A stretch of 64,000 nucleotides of DNA from Mycobacterium sp. 236(2023) (GTDB taxonomy: Bacteria > Actinomycetota > Actinomycetes > Mycobacteriales > Mycobacteriaceae), in assembly GCF_029623955.1 (NCBI RefSeq), contig NZ_JARSBP010000004.1, positions 124,001-188,000 on the forward strand. The letters run 5' to 3'. Of the stretch, positions 8,495 through 16,753 are shown one piece after another. Positions within the stretch are counted from its first letter, which is position 1. The number at the start of each line of letters is the position of its first letter. A program made the position numbers and the translations under genes. Under the pieces are notes generated by a model. That model saw only the letters and a list, made by a program, of their open reading frames with translations, did not search any database and was not told where the DNA came from.

Positions 8495-8602
8495 CAGTCG
8501 AGTAGAACTACTCAGCCCGCTATGTGGTCGCATGCACACACCGTGGGTAAAGTTGTCGCAGAGCATATTGACCGCGCCGCGGTCGGGTCATCCGGAGGGT
8601 CC

Positions 8603-9325
8603 ATGTGGTACTGGCTGTTCAAGTACGTCCTTCTGGGGCCGCTGCTGGCGTTGATCGCCCGACCCAAAATCGAAGGGCTGGAACATATCCCGCCCGGCGG
8701 GTCGGCCATCCTGGCCAGCAACCACCTGGCGGTGATGGACAGCTTCTATCTGCCACTGATGGTGCGTCGCCGGATCACGTTCCTCGCGAAAGCGGAATAC
8801 TTCACCGGCACGGGTCTGAAGGGGCGATTCCTGGCGTGGTTCTACACCGCCGTCGGCCAGGTGCCGATCGACCGCACCGACGCTGACAGTGCGCAGGCGG
8901 CGCTGGTCACCGCCGAGCGGATTCTCGGTCAGGGCAAGCTGCTCGGCATGTATCCGGAGGGGACGCGCTCGCCGGACGGCCGGCTGTACAAGGGCAAGAC
9001 CGGCCTGGCCCGGCTGGCGCTGCAGACGCAGGTACCCGTGATTCCGGTCGCGATGATCGGAACCGATGACGTGAACCCGCCGGGCAAAGGGCTGCGCTTC
9101 GGCCGGGTGACGATCCGCATCGGTGCGCCGATGGACTTCGCTCGCTTCGAGGGCCTCGCTGGAAATCGGTTCATCGAGCGGGCGGTTGTCGACGAGGTCA
9201 TGTACGAACTGATGCGCCTGTCCGGCCAGGAATACGTCGACCTCTATGCCGCGGACGTCAAACTGGGAAAAGCTGACGCGGTGGCCGCGCCGCCGGCCCG
9301 CCTGCCGGAGTCTGCGGCCGGTTAG
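8603..9325 (+). CDS. 1-acyl-glycerol-3-phosphate acyltransferase (PlsC family, Rv2182c type)
   Basis: A 240-residue membrane-associated acyltransferase. The family signature HX4D appears as NHLAVMD (about residues 36-42), with block II near FTGTGLKGRF, block III as YPEGTRSPDGR and block IV as VPVIPVAMIG. An N-terminal hydrophobic stretch (WLFKYVLLGPLLALIA) would anchor it. It likely makes phosphatidic acid from lysophosphatidic acid, but a related lysophospholipid acceptor is possible. The ATG at 8603 has GGAGGG 6 nt upstream. It meets mptC tail to tail with a 4-nt overlap. Confidence 0.85.
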   Translation: MWYWLFKYVLLGPLLALIARPKIEGLEHIPPGGSAILASNHLAVMDSFYLPLMVRRRITFLAKAEYFTGTGLKGRFLAWFYTAVGQVPIDRTDADSAQAALVTAERILGQGKLLGMYPEGTRSPDGRLYKGKTGLARLALQTQVPVIPVAMIGTDDVNPPGKGLRFGRVTIRIGAPMDFARFEGLAGNRFIERAVVDEVMYELMRLSGQEYVDLYAADVKLGKADAVAAPPARLPESAAG

Positions 9326-10608
9326 GCCTTGAGCACCTTCGCGGCGGGTTCCGCCGCGTCGGCCTCCGCGGCGTCGTTGCCGAGCGTGCGGGCCCTCATC
9401 GTGCCGATGACGACGATCACCGCCAGCGCCCACCACAGATAAGAGCCACCCACCAACTGCTTCCACAGCGGGGCGGTGGTCTCGCGATGTTCGGGCAGCA
9501 GCGTGAGCGGCGACCACACCATCAGGGCCAGCCCGATCGCGGACACGGCGCCGAGCGCGACGTGGCGCAGTCGCACCGCAAGGACGGCGGTCGCCACCAC
9601 GGTCGGAAGCATCCACACCCAATGGTGCGACCACGACACCGGCGACACCACGAGGCCGAACATCGCGACGCTGAGCAACGCGAGCACCGGCTGCTCGGCA
9701 CGCAACGCTCTGCGTGCCGCCCACACGGTCAGCCCCAGGACGGCGAAGCACAGCGCCGCCCAGAGCACGAACCGCGGGCCCTCACCGACACCCAGCCGGG
9801 CCAGCGCGCCCGCGATGTTCTGGTTGGTGTTCAGCGTTGCGGTGCCGATGCGGTCGGTGTCGCGCAGGGTCTCGAACCAGTACTCCCACGAATCCCGCCA
9901 CGCGAACGCGAACCCCGCCAGCGTCGCCACGACCGCCGAGGCCGCCGTCACGAGCAGGGCGCGAATGTCTCGGCGCAGCAGGAAGTACAGCAGGAACACC
10001 GCGGGCGTCAGCTTGACCGCGATCGCGATGCCCAGCAGCATGCCGCGCGGCCACGGCGTGCGGCGCGGCACGCAGTCGGCGATGACCAGCGTCATCAACA
10101 CCACGTTGATCTGGCCGAAATCGAAGTTCGCACGGATCGGTTCCAGGTAGATCACCGCGGGCGCGACGATCGCCGCCGCCAGCCAGCAGCGGCGCATCCA
10201 GGCCGGCTCGCTGGTGATCGACGTCGTCGACCACACATCGAGGCGCGTCAGCACGATGACCGTCGACACCACCAGCAGGATCAGCGTGGTGGCCGTGATC
10301 GCCACGCTGGCGGCGTTCAGCGACAACAGCGCAAACGGCGCGAAAGCCACGGCAGCAAGCGGCGGATACGTGAACGGCAGCTCGAGGCCGCCCTGCGTCT
10401 GGAACATCTGTCCGTCGGCGTACAGGGGCCGGCCGTCGAGCCAGGCCTGTCCGCCCATGCGGTAGACGTCGATGTCGATGCGGTACGGGATGTGGCCGAG
10501 CAGGCTCCACGCGGCGGCAACCAACGCCGCGAGCGTCAGTATCTGAAACAGCCGCCAGGCCAGCGTTGGGCCCCAACCAGCCCCGCCGGGCGACCGCCGA
10601 TTACTCAT
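9322..10608 (-). CDS. mptC: Alpha-1,2-mannosyltransferase MptC (Rv2181 type), GT87
   Basis: A 428-residue polytopic membrane protein with about ten hydrophobic segments and the acidic loop after the first segment (RIDIDVYRMGGQAWLDG) typical of DUF2029/GT87 GT-C enzymes that use polyprenyl-phosphate-mannose. In M. tuberculosis this enzyme adds the alpha-1,2 mannose branches of lipomannan and lipoarabinomannan. Length matches the 427 residues remembered for Rv2181. The ATG at 10606-10608 begins MSNRRSPGG; the much longer open frame upstream is not needed. Confidence 0.88.
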   Translation of the reverse strand: MSNRRSPGGAGWGPTLAWRLFQILTLAALVAAAWSLLGHIPYRIDIDVYRMGGQAWLDGRPLYADGQMFQTQGGLELPFTYPPLAAVAFAPFALLSLNAASVAITATTLILLVVSTVIVLTRLDVWSTTSITSEPAWMRRCWLAAAIVAPAVIYLEPIRANFDFGQINVVLMTLVIADCVPRRTPWPRGMLLGIAIAVKLTPAVFLLYFLLRRDIRALLVTAASAVVATLAGFAFAWRDSWEYWFETLRDTDRIGTATLNTNQNIAGALARLGVGEGPRFVLWAALCFAVLGLTVWAARRALRAEQPVLALLSVAMFGLVVSPVSWSHHWVWMLPTVVATAVLAVRLRHVALGAVSAIGLALMVWSPLTLLPEHRETTAPLWKQLVGGSYLWWALAVIVVIGTMRARTLGNDAAEADAAEPAAKVLKA

Positions 10609-10692
10609 GTCGGGCACCAGACTATCGGGGCGGACCGGCGAGTCGTCGGGTATCCCGTCCTCGACACACGCAGGTCGGCGTAAGTTTTCTGC

Positions 10693-11583
10693 GTGCTCTC
10701 GGACCTCGACCTCGACTGGGACCTGTCCCTGCATGTCCCGGAGTCCCGGCAACCGTTGATGTGGTGCCTCATCGCGTTCATCGTCACGTTCGCCATCACC
10801 CGCACGATCGTGCGGTACATCCGCCGCACAGCGGGCAGCGACGCGCCCCGCAAGTGGTGGCAACCGCGCAACATCTCGGGCGGCGGCGGGCTGCACATCC
10901 ACCACGTCGTGATCGGTGTGGTCCTGGTCATGGTCTCCGGGGTGTCGATGGTCACGATGGCGGTCGACGGGGGTGTACCCGAGTTCACGGCCGCGTCAAT
11001 CCTGTTCGGGGTCGGTGCCGCACTGGTCCTCGACGAGTTCGCCCTGATCCTGCACCTGGAAGATGTCTATTGGGCGGAGGACGGTCGCGCGTCGGTCGAC
11101 GCGGTTTTCGTCGCGGTGGCGGTGTGCGGGCTGCTGATCCTCGGCCTGAATCCGCTGTCGTTCTTCGACGCCGGGACGTGGGAGGACGACCCGACCGTGG
11201 GGATGCGCACCGTCGTCGTCGTTGCCGCCTTGCTGATCCTGGCGCTGGCGGTGATCGTCCTGCTCAAGGGCAAGGTGTGGACGGGTCTGATCGGCATGTT
11301 CATCACGCCGCTGCTGTTCATCGGAGCGATCAGGCTGTCGCGGCCGCACGCGCCCTGGGCGCGCTGGCGATACACGAAACGGCCCCGCAAGATGCACAAG
11401 GCACTGGAACGGGAGCGCTGGCTGCGCCGCCCGGTCGTGCAGGCCAAGCTGTGGCTGCAGGACGCGATCTCCGGAATGCCGAAGTTTCCCGACGACGCGC
11501 TGGTCGACCAAGAACTCGACCGCGAGATCCACGCAGCGCCCGCGCCGACTGGTCGCGAGCCGGCCGAGCAGAAAGCTTCATGA
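10693..11583 (+). CDS. Integral membrane protein (Rv2180c type)
   Basis: A 296-residue protein with about five to six membrane segments: LMWCLIAFIVTFAITRT, HHVVIGVVLVMVSGV, a segment at TAASILFGVGAALVLDEF, VAVCGLLILGLNPL, TVVVVAALLILALAVIVLL and IGMFITPLLFIGAI. The tail from about residue 220 is basic and soluble. A HIHH motif precedes the second segment and the DEFALILHLEDVYW stretch is acidic, so metal binding is conceivable but unproven. GTG start without an obvious ribosome site. It is followed at once by the exoribonuclease gene. Function unknown to me. Confidence 0.75.
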   Translation: MLSDLDLDWDLSLHVPESRQPLMWCLIAFIVTFAITRTIVRYIRRTAGSDAPRKWWQPRNISGGGGLHIHHVVIGVVLVMVSGVSMVTMAVDGGVPEFTAASILFGVGAALVLDEFALILHLEDVYWAEDGRASVDAVFVAVAVCGLLILGLNPLSFFDAGTWEDDPTVGMRTVVVVAALLILALAVIVLLKGKVWTGLIGMFITPLLFIGAIRLSRPHAPWARWRYTKRPRKMHKALERERWLRRPVVQAKLWLQDAISGMPKFPDDALVDQELDREIHAAPAPTGREPAEQKAS

Positions 11584-11584
11584 G

Positions 11585-12064
11585 TTGCGGTATTTCTACG
11601 ACACGGAGTTCATCGACAACGGGCGCACCATCGAGTTGATCTCCATCGGGGTCGCCGCCGAGGACGGCCGCGAGTACTACGCGATATCAACGGAATTCGA
11701 TCCCGAGCGGGCGGGCCGCTGGGTGCGCAAGAACGTGCTGCCCAAGCTGCCGTCGCCGGCGTCGCCGCTGTGGCGCTCGCGCAGGCAGATCCGCTCCGAG
11801 CTGGAGGATTTTTTCGGCGTCGACGGTGACGAGCCGATCGAACTGTGGGCGTGGGTCGGCGCGTATGACCACGTGGTGCTGTGCCAGCTGTGGGGGCCGA
11901 TGACCGACCTGCCGCCCGCGATTCCGCGGTTCACTCGCGAACTGCGCCAATTCTGGGAGGAGCGCGGCTCACCCCGGATGCCGCCGCGTCCCCGCGACGC
12001 CCACGACGCGCTCGTCGACGCGAAGCACAACCTGGTGCGCTTCCGGTTGATGACCGGCCTGTGA
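11585..12064 (+). CDS. DEDD 3'-5' exoribonuclease (RNase AS, Rv2179c type)
   Basis: A 159-residue exonuclease. The first catalytic pair D6 and E8 is in YFYDTEFID, a third acid lies in WVGAYDHVVLC, and the last His/Asp pair is in HDALVDAKHNL. The M. tuberculosis protein is a structurally characterised dimeric exoribonuclease acting on adenylate-containing RNA; I infer the same here. The start is a TTG one base after the upstream stop; the ATG at 11580 is in another frame. Confidence 0.88.
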   Translation: MRYFYDTEFIDNGRTIELISIGVAAEDGREYYAISTEFDPERAGRWVRKNVLPKLPSPASPLWRSRRQIRSELEDFFGVDGDEPIELWAWVGAYDHVVLCQLWGPMTDLPPAIPRFTRELRQFWEERGSPRMPPRPRDAHDALVDAKHNLVRFRLMTGL

Positions 12065-12105
12065 GCGCGTGACGTGCGGTTTTGCCGCGCAGTTACGATA
12101 AACGG

Positions 12106-13506
12106 GTGAACTGGACCGTCGATGTGCCCATCGATCAGCTGCCTGCGCTCCCGCCGCTTCCCGACGACCTGCGGCAGCGCCTCGACGCCGCGCTCGCCAA
12201 GCCGGCGCTGCAGCAGCCGTCCTGGGATCCGGGTCAGGCCGCGGCGATGCGCAAGGTGCTCGAGAGCGTGCCTCCCGTCACGGTGCCGTCGGAGATCGAA
12301 CGGCTGAAGGCCCACCTGGCCGATGTCGCGCTGGGCAAGGCGTTCCTGCTTCAGGGCGGCGACTGCGCCGAGACGTTCGTCGACAACACCGAGCCCCACA
12401 TCCGCGCCAACATCCGCACACTGCTCCAGATGGCCGTCGTGCTGACCTACGGCGCGAGCATGCCGGTGGTCAAGGTGGCGCGGATCGCCGGCCAGTACGC
12501 CAAGCCGCGTTCGGCCGACATCGATGCACTCGGCCTGCGGTCCTATCGCGGCGACATGATCAACGGGTTCGCACCGGATGCCGGAGTGCGCGAGCATGAT
12601 CCGTCGCGTCTGGTGCGCGCTTACGCCAACGCCAGCGCCGCGATGAACCTGGTGCGGGCGCTGACGTCCTCGGGGATGGCGTCGCTGCAGAAGGTGCACG
12701 ATTGGAACCGGGAGTTCGTGCGGACCTCGCCGGCCGGCGCCAGGTACGAGGCGCTGGCGGGGGAGATCGACCGCGGACTGCGTTTCATGGGTGCCTGCGG
12801 CGTCGACGACCGCAATCTGCAGACCGCCGAGATCTACGCCAGCCATGAGGCCCTGGTGCTCGACTACGAGCGCGCGATGCTGCGGATGGACGTTCCTGAT
12901 GCGGACGCCGAAGGCCCTAGTGCCAAGCTCTACGACCTGTCGGCGCATTACGTCTGGATCGGTGAGCGCACACGTCAGCTCGACGGCGCGCACGTCGCGT
13001 TCGCCGAGGTGATCTCGAATCCGATCGGCATCAAGATCGGACCGACGACGTCGCCCGAGCTCGCCGTCGAGTACGTCGAACGCCTCGACCCGAACAACGA
13101 ACCCGGCCGGCTCACTCTTGTCAGCCGCATGGGCAACCACAAGGTTCGCGATGTCCTGCCGCCGATCATCGAGAAGGTGCAGGCCTCGGGGCACCGTGTC
13201 ATCTGGCAGTGCGATCCGATGCACGGCAACACCCACGAATCGTCGACCGGTTACAAGACACGGCATTTCGATCGGATTGTCGACGAGGTGCAGGGTTTCT
13301 TCGAAGTGCACCACGCTCTCGGAACACACCCGGGTGGCATCCACGTCGAGATCACAGGGGAGAACGTCACCGAGTGTCTCGGTGGCGCACAAGACATTTC
13401 GGACACCGACCTGGCAGGCCGCTATGAGACTGCCTGCGATCCGCGGCTGAATACCCAGCAGTCGCTGGAGCTCGCGTTCTTGGTCGCGGAGATGCTCCGC
13501 GATTAG
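12106..13506 (+). CDS. aroG: Class II DAHP synthase (3-deoxy-D-arabino-heptulosonate 7-phosphate synthase)
   Basis: A 466-residue class II enzyme joining phosphoenolpyruvate and erythrose 4-phosphate, the first step of the shikimate pathway. Conserved stretches: QGGDCAETF with the metal-binding cysteine, the KPRSADIDALGLRSYRGD loop, LVSRMGNHKVRD, QCDPMHGNTHES and a C-terminal ENVTECLGG. Length agrees with M. tuberculosis AroG (462). The start is the GTG at 12106 giving VNWTVDVPIDQLP; the earlier in-frame TTG at 12082 lacks homology to what I remember of the family. In M. tuberculosis it forms a regulatory complex with chorismate mutase encoded elsewhere. Confidence 0.95.
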   Translation: MNWTVDVPIDQLPALPPLPDDLRQRLDAALAKPALQQPSWDPGQAAAMRKVLESVPPVTVPSEIERLKAHLADVALGKAFLLQGGDCAETFVDNTEPHIRANIRTLLQMAVVLTYGASMPVVKVARIAGQYAKPRSADIDALGLRSYRGDMINGFAPDAGVREHDPSRLVRAYANASAAMNLVRALTSSGMASLQKVHDWNREFVRTSPAGARYEALAGEIDRGLRFMGACGVDDRNLQTAEIYASHEALVLDYERAMLRMDVPDADAEGPSAKLYDLSAHYVWIGERTRQLDGAHVAFAEVISNPIGIKIGPTTSPELAVEYVERLDPNNEPGRLTLVSRMGNHKVRDVLPPIIEKVQASGHRVIWQCDPMHGNTHESSTGYKTRHFDRIVDEVQGFFEVHHALGTHPGGIHVEITGENVTECLGGAQDISDTDLAGRYETACDPRLNTQQSLELAFLVAEMLRD

Positions 13507-13529
13507 GCCTGAGCGAAGCGACCGGGGAT

Positions 13530-14753
13530 TCAGAGCAGGTTGGGTAGGTTCGCCCCGAGCGTCCACGCGCCGGCCGCGGCCAGACCTGCCAGCGTGATCA
13601 CGGCGACCACCCAGAAGAACAGCGCCCGTCGAGAACGCTGTCGCGCCCAGTAGAACTGCTCGAGGTCGATTCCCGCGAATCGCCCTGCCTCCGAAGGGTA
13701 TTCGTCGTCGTCATCGATATCGTCGGTGATGGCGGGCAGTTCGTCGCGGGTGAAGACTTTGGTGTTGCGGTGCGGCGCGGTGGGCGGCTTGTCGAGGTTG
13801 GCGGTGGTGTCCTGCATCCCCAGGTGGGCGCCGGCCGTGCTCGCCGAATTGTGCGACGCCGAGTTCTTCGGGGCGGGCACCCGAAAAAATGGAAGCGCCA
13901 ATTCTTGCGCGATCGTGTCGACCTGGTCGGCCATCTCGGCAGCATCGGCGAACCGGCGGTCCGGATCGCGCGACGTGGCACACAGCACCAACTCGTCGAA
14001 TTGCCTTGGTACGCCTTGGATCGCGGTGCTGGGCGGTGCGACGTCGCGATCCATCCGCTGATAGGCCACTGCCAGCGCGGTGTCGCCGACGAACGGGGTT
14101 CGCCCGGTCAGCAGTTCGTAGACCAGGATGCCGACGGCGTACACGTCACCGCGGGCGTCGGTCTCGCCGTTGGCGACCTGTTCGGGGGCCAGGTAGGCCG
14201 CGGTGCCGAGGATGACGCTCGTCGATGTGATCTTGGCCTCGGCGACAGCGCGGACCAGTCCGAAGTCGGCGAGCTTGACTTCGCCGTCGTCGCTGATCAG
14301 GACATTCTCGGGCTTGATGTCGCGGTGCACGAGGCCGGCGCGGTGCGCTGCGGCGAGCCCTCCGAGCATCGGGCGCAGTACCGCCGCGACGGCGTGGGGC
14401 GGCATCGGGCCACGCTCGCGGAGCAGTTCGCGCAGCGTGCCGCCCTCGACGAGTTCCATCACCAGAAACGGATGTTGCCCATCCAGACCCTGGTCGTAGA
14501 CCGCAACCAGGCCGGGATCCTTGAGGCGCGCAACGGCGCGCGCCTCCCGCTGGAAACGCGTCATGAAGTGCTCGTCGCCGGCATAGCGCGAGTCCATGAT
14601 CTTGAGCGCCACGGGTCGATCCAGTCGCAAATCCAGACCGCGGTACACGCCGGACATTCCGCCGGTCGCGATCAGCGTGTCCACCCGGTAGCGACCGTCC
14701 AGCACTGCGCCCGTGAGGGGGCTCGGCTGCTGGTAGGTCTCCATCGGACTCAT
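13530..14753 (-). CDS. pknL: Membrane Ser/Thr protein kinase PknL
   Basis: About 407 residues. An N-terminal Hanks-type kinase domain (about residues 12-275) shows the ATP lysine in VALKIMD, the catalytic loop HRDIKPEN and DFG in LADFGLV. A juxtamembrane linker and a single membrane span near the C-terminus (FFWVVAVITLAGLAAAGAW) follow, leaving only a short outer tail, as in M. tuberculosis PknL. I chose the ATG at 14751-14753 because GGAG precedes it by about 9 nt; in-frame ATGs at 14771 and 14768 are alternatives. It is divergent from the Rv2175c-type gene, its known substrate in M. tuberculosis. Confidence 0.92.
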   Translation of the reverse strand: MSPMETYQQPSPLTGAVLDGRYRVDTLIATGGMSGVYRGLDLRLDRPVALKIMDSRYAGDEHFMTRFQREARAVARLKDPGLVAVYDQGLDGQHPFLVMELVEGGTLRELLRERGPMPPHAVAAVLRPMLGGLAAAHRAGLVHRDIKPENVLISDDGEVKLADFGLVRAVAEAKITSTSVILGTAAYLAPEQVANGETDARGDVYAVGILVYELLTGRTPFVGDTALAVAYQRMDRDVAPPSTAIQGVPRQFDELVLCATSRDPDRRFADAAEMADQVDTIAQELALPFFRVPAPKNSASHNSASTAGAHLGMQDTTANLDKPPTAPHRNTKVFTRDELPAITDDIDDDDEYPSEAGRFAGIDLEQFYWARQRSRRALFFWVVAVITLAGLAAAGAWTLGANLPNLL

Positions 14754-14806
14754 GGTACGAGGCTCCATCATGAGAAGAGTCGGGGCCGAACATCACGGTA
14801 TGGTCC

Positions 14807-14812
14807 TAGACT
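14807..14812 (+). promoter_or_regulatory. -10 element of a probable leaderless promoter (Rv2175c type gene)
   Basis: TAGACT matches TAnnnT and ends 7 nt before the ATG at 14820. Transcription would therefore begin at or next to the start codon. No ribosome site is present before that ATG, which supports a leaderless message, a common arrangement in mycobacteria. Confidence 0.6.
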
Positions 14813-14819
14813 CTGTGCG

Positions 14820-15224
14820 ATGAGCAGCATTCCGACTGCCGACGATGTTCTCGATCCCGACGAAGCGGTGTACGACCTGCCCGCGGTGGCCCAACTCATG
14901 GGTGTCGCCGTGACGAAGGTGCACCAGCATCTCCGCGAAGGGCACCTGGTCGCCGTGAAACGCAACGGAACCGTGGTGGTGCCGCAGGTGTTCTTCGACG
15001 CGACCGGCCACGTGGCGAAGGCACTGTCCGGCCTACTGGTCGTCCTGCATGACGGCGGTTACACCGAAACCGAGATCGTGCGGTGGCTTTTCACCCCGGA
15101 TTCGTCGTTGACGATCCGTCGCGACGGCGCCACCGAGGGGCAGGCTAACGCCCGCCCGGTCGATGCGTTGCACTCGCATCAGGCTCGTGAGGTGGTTCGC
15201 CGCGCTCAGGCGATGGCGTACTGA
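14820..15224 (+). CDS. Winged-helix DNA-binding protein, PknL substrate (Rv2175c type)
   Basis: A 134-residue protein. The N-terminal third carries a MerR/winged helix-like element, LPAVAQLMGVAVTKVHQHLREGHLV, then VVVPQVFF, and a C-terminal helical domain DGGYTETEIVRWLFT. The M. tuberculosis protein is a PknL substrate whose N-terminal phosphorylation abolishes DNA binding. Here the N-terminus is MSSIPTADDV, with Ser and Thr available. Its last 80 nt overlap the end of mptA on the other strand. Target genes are unknown. Confidence 0.88.
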   Translation: MSSIPTADDVLDPDEAVYDLPAVAQLMGVAVTKVHQHLREGHLVAVKRNGTVVVPQVFFDATGHVAKALSGLLVVLHDGGYTETEIVRWLFTPDSSLTIRRDGATEGQANARPVDALHSHQAREVVRRAQAMAY

Positions 15225-16749
15225 CCTCCACGTCCGGCCCGTCGGGCGCCGTGCTCTTGTAGAGGTAGTACCACGCGCCACCGGCGCACAGCAGCGACAG
15301 TCCAACGTGCGCCCACGAGTACATGCCGTGCGCGCCGTCCGGGCGCCATATGACGGTGATCCACGTCGAGAAGCCGGCGATCACCGCGATGGACTGCCGT
15401 GACTGGGCGAGGGCGGCGATGACGGCAAGTGGCCACGTGTAGTACCACGGCAGGGCGGCGGGCACGAACAGCACCACCACGCCCATCACCAGGGCGATGC
15501 CCATTAGGGCGTCGCGGTCGGTGCGGCGGTACCGCCACCACAGCAGCGGTGCGGAGATCGCGATGATCGCGATGCCGACGATGCGGGTGGTCTCCAGCAC
15601 CGCGTAGAAGTTCACCGGGGTGATGAGACCGATGAGTGAGTTGGCCAGATTCGCCACGGCGGTGGGCACGGTCAGCCAGTTGATGATCTTCACCGAACCG
15701 GCGAGTGCGGTCAGCCATCCGAGCCCGACGCCGGCGGCCAGCGACAACACCGCGAAGACCGCCACGAACACGAGCAGGGATCCCGCGGTGGCCGCGGCGA
15801 ACGCTTTCAACGGGGTGAATCCGCGCCGGTCGCGCAGCCTGCGCGCCCACACCCACACCATGAACGGAAGCGCCAGTCCCGCTGTGGCTTTCACCGCCAC
15901 TGCCACCGCGATCAACGTGACGCCTGAGACGTTGCGTCCGGAGAAACACAACGCGATGCCTGCCATCATCAGGCCGACCATCAGCATCTCGTTGTGGACG
16001 CCACCCATCAGATGGATGATCACCAGCGGGTTGAGCACGCAGATCCACAGCGCGGCGGCCCCGCTCGCGCCGACATGGCGGGCCACCCTGGGTGCCGCCC
16101 AGATCAGCAGCAGCAGGCCCGGGAGCATGCACAACCGCAGAAGCATCGTCCCGGCCACGACGTCGTTGCCGACGATCACTGTGACGAACTTCGCCACCAG
16201 GATGAAGGCCGGGCCGTACGGAGCCGTCGTCGTCGTCCAGATCGGGCTGACGTTGTCCAGCAGGGAATTCGGGTTGTCGACGGGTCCGACGAGGTAGGGG
16301 TCGAACCCGTCGCGGAGCAGGGCGCCCTGCGCCAGATACGAGTAGGTGTCGCGGCTGAACAGCGGGACGCTGAGCAGCAGCGGGGTGAGCCAGAACGCCG
16401 TCGTGGCCAGCATCGTGTATTCGGTTGCTGACCGATCGATCACCCGCCGGCCCAGCCACAGCCACGCGATCAGCATCAGCGAGACGCCGCCCCACAGCAG
16501 GAGCGACGACACCACCAGCCCGTGCCCGAACCGCAACCAGGACAGGTGCAACGACTCCAGCAGCGGGTCGTGGAGCCGGGTGCTTCCCGCGCCGAGGCCG
16601 CCCGCGGTGAGCAGGATCGCGCCCAGCGCGCCGACGAGTGCGGGCCGCGCCTCCGGGGACAGGGTGAAGGCCTGCAGGCGACGCAGGTGCGTCACGAAGC
16701 GGTCCGACAGGCCGGGTTTCGGGGCCTGGGCAGCGGCGGGGGTTGTCAT
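15145..16749 (-). CDS. mptA: Alpha-1,6-mannosyltransferase MptA
   Basis: A 534-residue polytopic GT-C enzyme (about 12 to 13 hydrophobic segments). It extends the distal alpha-1,6-mannan backbone of lipomannan using polyprenyl-phosphate-mannose at the outer face of the membrane. The first periplasmic loop contains LFSRDTYSYLAQG and DGFDPYLVGP, typical of the MptA/MptB family, with the catalytic-type acid in RDTYS. The ATG at 16747-16749 lies 4 nt after the stop of idsA2, so both are one operon. The soluble Pro/Glu-rich tail overlaps the Rv2175c-type gene for 80 nt. Confidence 0.9.
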   Translation of the reverse strand: MTTPAAAQAPKPGLSDRFVTHLRRLQAFTLSPEARPALVGALGAILLTAGGLGAGSTRLHDPLLESLHLSWLRFGHGLVVSSLLLWGGVSLMLIAWLWLGRRVIDRSATEYTMLATTAFWLTPLLLSVPLFSRDTYSYLAQGALLRDGFDPYLVGPVDNPNSLLDNVSPIWTTTTAPYGPAFILVAKFVTVIVGNDVVAGTMLLRLCMLPGLLLLIWAAPRVARHVGASGAAALWICVLNPLVIIHLMGGVHNEMLMVGLMMAGIALCFSGRNVSGVTLIAVAVAVKATAGLALPFMVWVWARRLRDRRGFTPLKAFAAATAGSLLVFVAVFAVLSLAAGVGLGWLTALAGSVKIINWLTVPTAVANLANSLIGLITPVNFYAVLETTRIVGIAIIAISAPLLWWRYRRTDRDALMGIALVMGVVVLFVPAALPWYYTWPLAVIAALAQSRQSIAVIAGFSTWITVIWRPDGAHGMYSWAHVGLSLLCAGGAWYYLYKSTAPDGPDVEVSTPSPERGEPPHEPDASATHRPGGR

Positions 16750-16753
16750 GCTC

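Noticed and set aside
8588..9751. 387-codon minus-strand frame across plsC and the end of mptC
   Set aside because: Antisense shadow; both covered genes have clear catalytic or membrane signatures.
13770..15224. 484-codon frame covering pknL antisense and the Rv2175c-type gene
   Set aside because: Only the part from ATG 14820 is homologous to a known protein; the rest is antisense to the kinase.
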